This document shows, piece by piece, positions 6,634-7,803 of a DNA stretch of 7,803 bases. Each line of letters opens with the position of its first letter. Position 1 is the stretch's first letter. Both the position numbers and the translations under genes were made by a program. The stretch is from Ignavibacteriales bacterium UBA6490 (GTDB taxonomy: Bacteria > Bacteroidota > Ignavibacteria > Ignavibacteriales > Ignavibacteriaceae): positions 40,084 to 47,886 of the forward strand of contig DJMM01000044.1 in the NCBI GenBank assembly GCA_002435365.1, read 5' to 3'. The notes beneath the pieces were generated by a model. The model was not told the origin of the DNA and made no database searches. It was given only the letters and a program-made list of their open reading frames with translations.

Positions 6634-6882
6634 ATGCCGGTATTTGAATACAGATGCAGCGATTGCAACAGTAAATATGAAGTATTTCATAAATCTTCAG
6701 CTAATCCGGACGAAATTGTGTGTCCGGAATGCCATTCCAAAAACCATAAAAAACTGTTATCATCCTTCAGTGCATCAGTAAGTTCTGCTTCTTTTAGCTA
6801 TAACGACTGTGCATCAGGCAACTGCAGTACCGACAGCTACAGCGGAGGCTGTGCATCCGGTATGTGCGGATTAAATAATTAA
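6634..6882 (+). CDS. FmdB-type zinc ribbon protein with Cys-rich tail
   Basis: This 82-aa protein begins with MPVFEYRCSDC, the hallmark of the FmdB/CxxC_CxxC_SSSS family. Cys8, Cys11, Cys30 and Cys33 form a CxxC...CxxC zinc ribbon, followed by the usual KKLLSSFSAS segment (39-48). Proteins of this family are described as putative regulatory proteins but have no established biochemical role. The tail is unusual in having two near-identical motifs, CASGNC (59-64) and CASGMC (73-78), in a Ser/Gly-rich context. They could bind a second metal or be oxidised. The gene has a strong Shine-Dalgarno, lies 21 bases after the OsmC gene and 11 bases before the rhodanese gene, and is probably co-transcribed with both. 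The family call is secure; the function is not known. Confidence 0.88.
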   Translation: MPVFEYRCSDCNSKYEVFHKSSANPDEIVCPECHSKNHKKLLSSFSASVSSASFSYNDCASGNCSTDSYSGGCASGMCGLNN

Positions 6883-6893
6883 AGATAATTATC

Positions 6894-7271
6894 ATGAAAA
6901 AATTATTTGTAATGGTATTGGCAGGATTTATGTTTTTTAATTCACAGGCCCAGGAAAGACCGGTAATAACGGTCGATGAGATTATTGCTAAATCAGCGGC
7001 ATCTGATACAACTTTTATAATTCTTGACGTCAGAACCCCGGAAGAACTTAAGGGCCCGCTTGGAAAAATTGACGGGGTTATAAATATCCCCCTGCAGGAG
7101 CTTGAGGCCAGGTTGCCGGAACTTAAACCTTATAAAGGTAAAGAGATAGCGGTCATCTGCAGGTCGGGCAACAGGTCCCGCTATGCCACGGATATCCTTA
7201 ATAAAAAGGGATTCGATGCCCGCAATGTTCCGGGCGGCATGATAGAATACCGGAAAAGCTTACAGAAATAA
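6894..7271 (+). CDS. exported single-domain rhodanese-like protein
   Basis: This 125-aa protein has an N-terminal signal peptide (MKKLFVMVLAGFMFFNSQAQ, residues 1-20) with a Lys-Lys start, a hydrophobic core and a probable cleavage site near SQA. There is no lipobox Cys, so it should be soluble in the periplasm. The mature part is one rhodanese domain: FIILDVRTPEEL (41-52), GVINIPLQELEARL (61-74), the active-site loop with Cys89 in ICRSGNRSR (88-96), and NVPGGMIEYRKS (111-122), corresponding to the usual GGxxxW end with Tyr in place of Trp. Such proteins carry a persulphide on the Cys and transfer sulphane sulphur, although the physiological acceptor is usually unknown. The loop is six residues long (C-R-S-G-N-R), as in sulphurtransferases rather than Cdc25-type phosphatases. 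The gene is followed directly by a shared terminator. Confidence 0.9.
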   Translation: MKKLFVMVLAGFMFFNSQAQERPVITVDEIIAKSAASDTTFIILDVRTPEELKGPLGKIDGVINIPLQELEARLPELKPYKGKEIAVICRSGNRSRYATDILNKKGFDARNVPGGMIEYRKSLQK

Positions 7272-7303
7272 TAAATTACCCCTCGCAGGGGGGGTAATTT
7301 ATT
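7270..7303. terminator. bidirectional intrinsic terminator between rhodanese and kbl genes
   Basis: AATAAATTACCCC (7270-7282) and GGGGTAATTTATT (7291-7303) form a perfect 13-bp stem around an 8-base loop. The A-rich foot on one side and the T-rich foot on the other give a U-rich 3' end in both directions. It lies exactly between convergent genes, touching the TAA of the rhodanese gene and the TGA of kbl, and should stop transcription from both sides. Confidence 0.88.
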
Positions 7304-7803
7304 CATAATCCGAATTCCTCTTTCACCTCACCGAATTTTTCTATGGCGAATTTTAGGTCATCCATGGAATGTGCAGCTGAAATCTGTGTTCTTATCCTAG
7401 CGGTTCCTTTCGGTACTACCGGGTAAAAGAAGCCTATAACATAAACTCCCTTTTCAAGCATTCTTGAAGCAACTTTCTGTGAAAGCGAAGCATCGCCGAT
7501 CATTACAGGAACAATCGGATGAATGCCTTCTTTGATATTAAGACCTGCTTTTTTAATTCCTTCCCTGAAGAATTTTGTATTAGCTTCAAGCTTATCCCTG
7601 AGAGCCGTTGATGCGGAGAGCATATCCAGCACTTTAACGGAGGAAGATACTATTGCAGGCGCCACTGTGTTTGAAAAAAGATAGGGACGTGAACGCTGCC
7701 TTAATAACTCAATAATTTCTTTTCTTCCGCTTGTATATCCGCCGCTGGCACCGCCCAGAGCTTTTCCCAGGGTTCCCGTAATTATATCAATTTTACCAAT
7801 TAC
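7303..7803 (-). CDS. kbl: glycine C-acetyltransferase (2-amino-3-ketobutyrate CoA ligase), C-terminal part
   Basis: This is the C-terminal 167 codons of a PLP-dependent alpha-oxoamine synthase; the N-terminal half lies beyond 7803. The frame runs open to the window edge. A GTG at 7665 is only an internal valine. The fragment contains DIITGTLGKALGGASGGY near its start, in which the Lys (codon 7764-7762) forms the Schiff base with PLP, followed by QRSRPYLFSNTVAPAIV and, later, GTARIRTQISAAH. The RSRPYLFSN and RIRTQxSAAH segments are characteristic of KBL rather than BioF or HemA. The enzyme cleaves 2-amino-3-oxobutyrate with CoA to glycine and acetyl-CoA in threonine breakdown, usually paired with threonine dehydrogenase; a partner would lie outside this window. 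It converges on the rhodanese gene and shares its terminator. Confidence 0.94.
   Translation of the reverse strand, partial: VIGKIDIITGTLGKALGGASGGYTSGRKEIIELLRQRSRPYLFSNTVAPAIVSSSVKVLDMLSASTALRDKLEANTKFFREGIKKAGLNIKEGIHPIVPVMIGDASLSQKVASRMLEKGVYVIGFFYPVVPKGTARIRTQISAAHSMDDLKFAIEKFGEVKEEFGL

Noticed and set aside
7303..7665. A short kbl-like gene starting at the GTG at 7665, suggesting a truncated or broken gene.
   Set aside because: The same frame stays open to 7803 and encodes the PLP lysine motif and RSRPYLFSN. The GTG is an internal valine and the gene is only cut by the window edge.
1..7803. CRISPR array, tRNA or rRNA gene, insertion sequence, phage or toxin-antitoxin genes.
   Set aside because: No regularly spaced direct repeats, cloverleaf, terminal inverted repeats, transposase motifs or paired small toxin-like genes are present. 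Nearly all bases are covered by ordinary coding genes.

Overview
The window is gene-dense and AT-rich (roughly 40% GC by eye), with short gaps, very few Shine-Dalgarno sequences and many start/stop overlaps. These traits, together with a candidate TAnnTTTG-type promoter ahead of the OsmC gene, point to the Bacteroidota/Chlorobiota/Ignavibacteriota group. That placement is an inference from style, not from a marker gene. I see no rRNA, tRNA, CRISPR array, insertion sequence or phage gene, and no gene-free stretch longer than about 50 bases.

Left half, minus strand (about 4642 down to 1): a tightly overlapping four-gene operon. In transcription order it holds a large regulator (cyclic-nucleotide-binding domain, acidic linker, GAF domain, degenerate histidine-kinase-like C-terminus), miaA (tRNA A37 dimethylallyltransferase), a family 2 glycosyltransferase and a GlcD-type FAD-linked oxidase cut by the window edge. 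The junctions are TAATG, an 11-base overlap and ATGA, so translation is probably coupled throughout. The genes share no obvious pathway.

Middle and right, plus strand (4692 to 7271): an AlkA-type DNA glycosylase diverges from the regulator across a gap of about 50 bases. It is followed by an ECF-type sigma factor overlapping a small zinc-binding anti-sigma factor by 4 bases, then an OsmC/Ohr-like thiol peroxidase, an FmdB-type zinc ribbon protein with a Cys-rich tail, and an exported single-domain rhodanese. The anti-sigma zinc ligands are spaced as in thiol-sensing anti-sigma factors of the RsrA type, and the downstream genes are thiol- or metal-related. A redox or peroxide stress module is therefore a reasonable hypothesis.

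Right edge: a perfect 13-bp hairpin at 7270-7303 serves as a shared terminator for the rhodanese gene and the convergent kbl gene (glycine C-acetyltransferase), whose C-terminal 167 codons are in the window.

The most unusual items are the pseudokinase-like regulator heading the miaA operon, the sigma/anti-sigma/OsmC arrangement, and an apparent excess of the palindrome CTGCAG (16 copies counted by eye) in all three reading frames. Nothing here is clearly a wholly new system.
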